64,000 nt of DNA from Oscillospiraceae bacterium (lineage in GTDB: Bacteria; Bacillota; Clostridia; Saccharofermentanales; Fastidiosipilaceae). Both the position numbers and the translations under genes were made by a program. The notes below the pieces were generated by a model. The model was not told the DNA's origin, searched no databases, and saw only the letters and a program-made list of their open reading frames with translations. Location of the stretch: contig JASBZA010000002.1 of the NCBI GenBank assembly GCA_029983685.1, positions 62,001 to 126,000 of the forward strand, read 5' to 3'. Positions 62,883 to 64,000 of the stretch are shown one piece after another (the first letter of the stretch is position 1; every line of letters begins with the position of its first letter).

Positions 62883-63299
62883 CTATGCTGTTCTAACGCC
62901 TATGGTAATCAGTATATTAGAAAAGACTCGCATTTCCCCTGTAGAGATAGCCAGTGCTAAGCCTCCCTGTTTGTTGCATTTACCATAAAACTCATATCTG
63001 CCCACTTTTTCAACCGGCAAATCCGGAAGCATTTTCTCAAATTCGTCAAAGATCGGAGGTTTTTCATTTGTATCAGGTTGCATAACCGTATAGCTTTCAA
63101 TTGGAATAACATCTTGAATAGCTTCCAACACCTCTGTTACTGTGGGTACTCCCGGCGTAATTCCCAGATATACCAATGGTGCATCTCCACTTTTTTCTGC
63201 CAAAGGGTAATTCCCGTCAGCAATTAATATTTGACTTCCATGGCCGCAATACGCTAAATAGGCCATGATTTCGGGATGAGTCAATTTTGTGTTTAACAT
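62883..63299 (-). CDS. RbsD/FucU-family sugar mutarotase
   Basis: The 138-residue protein starts LNTKLTHPEIMAYLAYCGHGSQILIADGNYP, the active-site start of the RbsD/FucU family, with the catalytic His20 and Asp28 region visible. It interconverts pyranose, furanose or anomer forms of free sugars and so feeds the kinase. It overlaps the upstream GH116-like gene by 7 bp. A gap of 114 bases with a promoter separates it from rbsK. Confidence 0.87.
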   Translation of the reverse strand: MLNTKLTHPEIMAYLAYCGHGSQILIADGNYPLAEKSGDAPLVYLGITPGVPTVTEVLEAIQDVIPIESYTVMQPDTNEKPPIFDEFEKMLPDLPVEKVGRYEFYGKCNKQGGLALAISTGEMRVFSNILITIGVRTA

Positions 63300-64000
63300 T
63301 TGCCACCACCATTTCTTTCTAATACGATTTTTAAATTGTCTAAAGATCCGTACTCGCTGATAAGCTCATAACTTAATTTACCCTGCTCTTCTTTAATGCA
63401 AAGCGTCCCCCATCCTTGACCCGTAATTAAAAAATATTTACCGGGAGTGTCCAAGGCTGTAAAAACAGTTTTATTAGGCAAATTAACAATTATTCCGCAG
63501 TAGGCTAGATAAGTACCGTAGCAAGCCAACGCTCTTGAGTAATAGTTACCGCATTCCGGTTCGTTCCATGGGTTTCTATGCTTACCGTCATAACGATTAC
63601 GTAACTTTGACACAAGTTCGATGCCCTGTTCTCTATTGCCTGTAAGCATCAATAAAGTCGCTACACTATACTCAATGCCTGTCCATACTTCATCAGAATA
63701 AACAAAGGGAATAATAGGCTTCCCTCCTCTAGGCCATGAACATAAAATCAAACCGGACTCATCGTTAAAAGCATAGCCTCGTTGTAGATTTGCGATCTCT
63801 CGTAAATGTTTAATAAAGTTATAACGAAAAATTGCTATACTGGCAGACTCAATATGATTCATATTGATCGGCATTTTCAAACCGAAGAGAAGCCCCCAAG
63901 TTATACCTAATATCTGATCCGATAAACAACCTTTTCCATATTGATATTTGTGCTCATTTACATCTTCGATTTTCTGCTCATAATATTCCCCATTGAAGCA
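63293..64000 (-). CDS. GH116-family glycoside hydrolase, C-terminal part (cut by window edge)
   Basis: The frame is open through 64000, so the last 235 residues are seen. The fragment includes FNGEYYEQKI, KYQYGKGCLSDQILG and EVWTGIEYSVATLLMLTG with RYDGKHRNPWNEPECGN, matching the C-terminal catalytic barrel of GH116 enzymes (beta-glucosidase, beta-xylosidase or N-acetylglucosaminidase). The Asp and Glu catalytic pair is probably upstream of or in the visible part; this cannot be settled here. It is the most upstream visible gene of the glycoside operon. Confidence 0.85.
   Translation of the reverse strand, partial: CFNGEYYEQKIEDVNEHKYQYGKGCLSDQILGITWGLLFGLKMPINMNHIESASIAIFRYNFIKHLREIANLQRGYAFNDESGLILCSWPRGGKPIIPFVYSDEVWTGIEYSVATLLMLTGNREQGIELVSKLRNRYDGKHRNPWNEPECGNYYSRALACYGTYLAYCGIIVNLPNKTVFTALDTPGKYFLITGQGWGTLCIKEEQGKLSYELISEYGSLDNLKIVLERNGGGKC

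Overview
The window looks like chromosomal DNA of an anaerobic, fermentative, low-to-mid GC Gram-positive bacterium (Bacillota, Clostridia-like). Supporting signs are AGGAGG-type ribosome binding sites on most genes, a pyruvate formate-lyase system, an ECF-type riboflavin transporter behind an FMN riboswitch, a lipoprotein solute-binding protein, a sortase-type cell-wall anchor, and YtxH and Rrf2 proteins. I cannot name the genus from sequence alone.

Layout. 1-1306: the end of an RloA-like ATPase and an RloB-like TOPRIM protein (defence pair). 1513-8082: a giant wall-anchored phosphoesterase. 8391-11096: an AT-rich defence pair, a C5-cytosine methyltransferase and a GHKL/MORC-like ATPase with a C-terminal HEPN-type motif. 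11151-12626: a sulfatase. 12741-28476: a long leftward surface-polysaccharide operon (4,6-dehydratase, aminotransferase, initiating sugar transferase, UDP-sugar dehydrogenase and epimerase, five glycosyltransferase modules including one fused to the Wzy-like polymerase, a beta-propeller protein, and a Wzx-like flippase). 28546-34203: housekeeping and accessory genes (uridine phosphorylase, two stress/envelope proteins, a degenerate CobB-like protein, riboflavin transporter with riboswitch, endonuclease III-like protein, Rrf2 regulator). 34599-37620: pflB-pflA behind two tandem Crp/Fnr-type boxes. 37660-38448: a toxin-antitoxin pair. 38605-43743: a five-gene operon of three Gfo/Idh/MocA dehydrogenases and two TIM-barrel isomerases. 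43941-44873: agmatinase-like enzyme. 44904-44978: tRNA-Arg(CCG). 45027-46333: a second toxin-antitoxin pair and an XRE regulator whose partner appears cut off. 46334-50539: PPK2-type kinase, O-acetylhomoserine sulfhydrylase and a CBS-domain transporter-like protein. 50540-60447: a GntR-ABC transporter-PHP-phosphodiester glycosidase operon. 60696-64000: a glycoside catabolic operon (GH116, RbsD/FucU, ribokinase, GH172/DUF2961).

How the genes fit together. Much of the window makes, trims or consumes phosphorylated and complex glycans. The polysaccharide operon builds an envelope polymer, plausibly with an amino sugar and a uronic acid. The giant surface protein, sulfatase, phosphodiester glycosidase and PHP protein can remove phosphate or sulfate groups. 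The FbpABC/AfuABC-type ABC transporter, GH116, GH172 and ribokinase would take up and catabolise the products, and pyruvate formate-lyase would close fermentation. The most unusual elements are the Dcm/GHKL-HEPN pair, the ABC-PHP-phosphodiester glycosidase operon, the redox glycoside operon, the polymerase-glycosyltransferase fusion with in-frame 36-bp repeats, and the tandem Crp/Fnr boxes before pflB.
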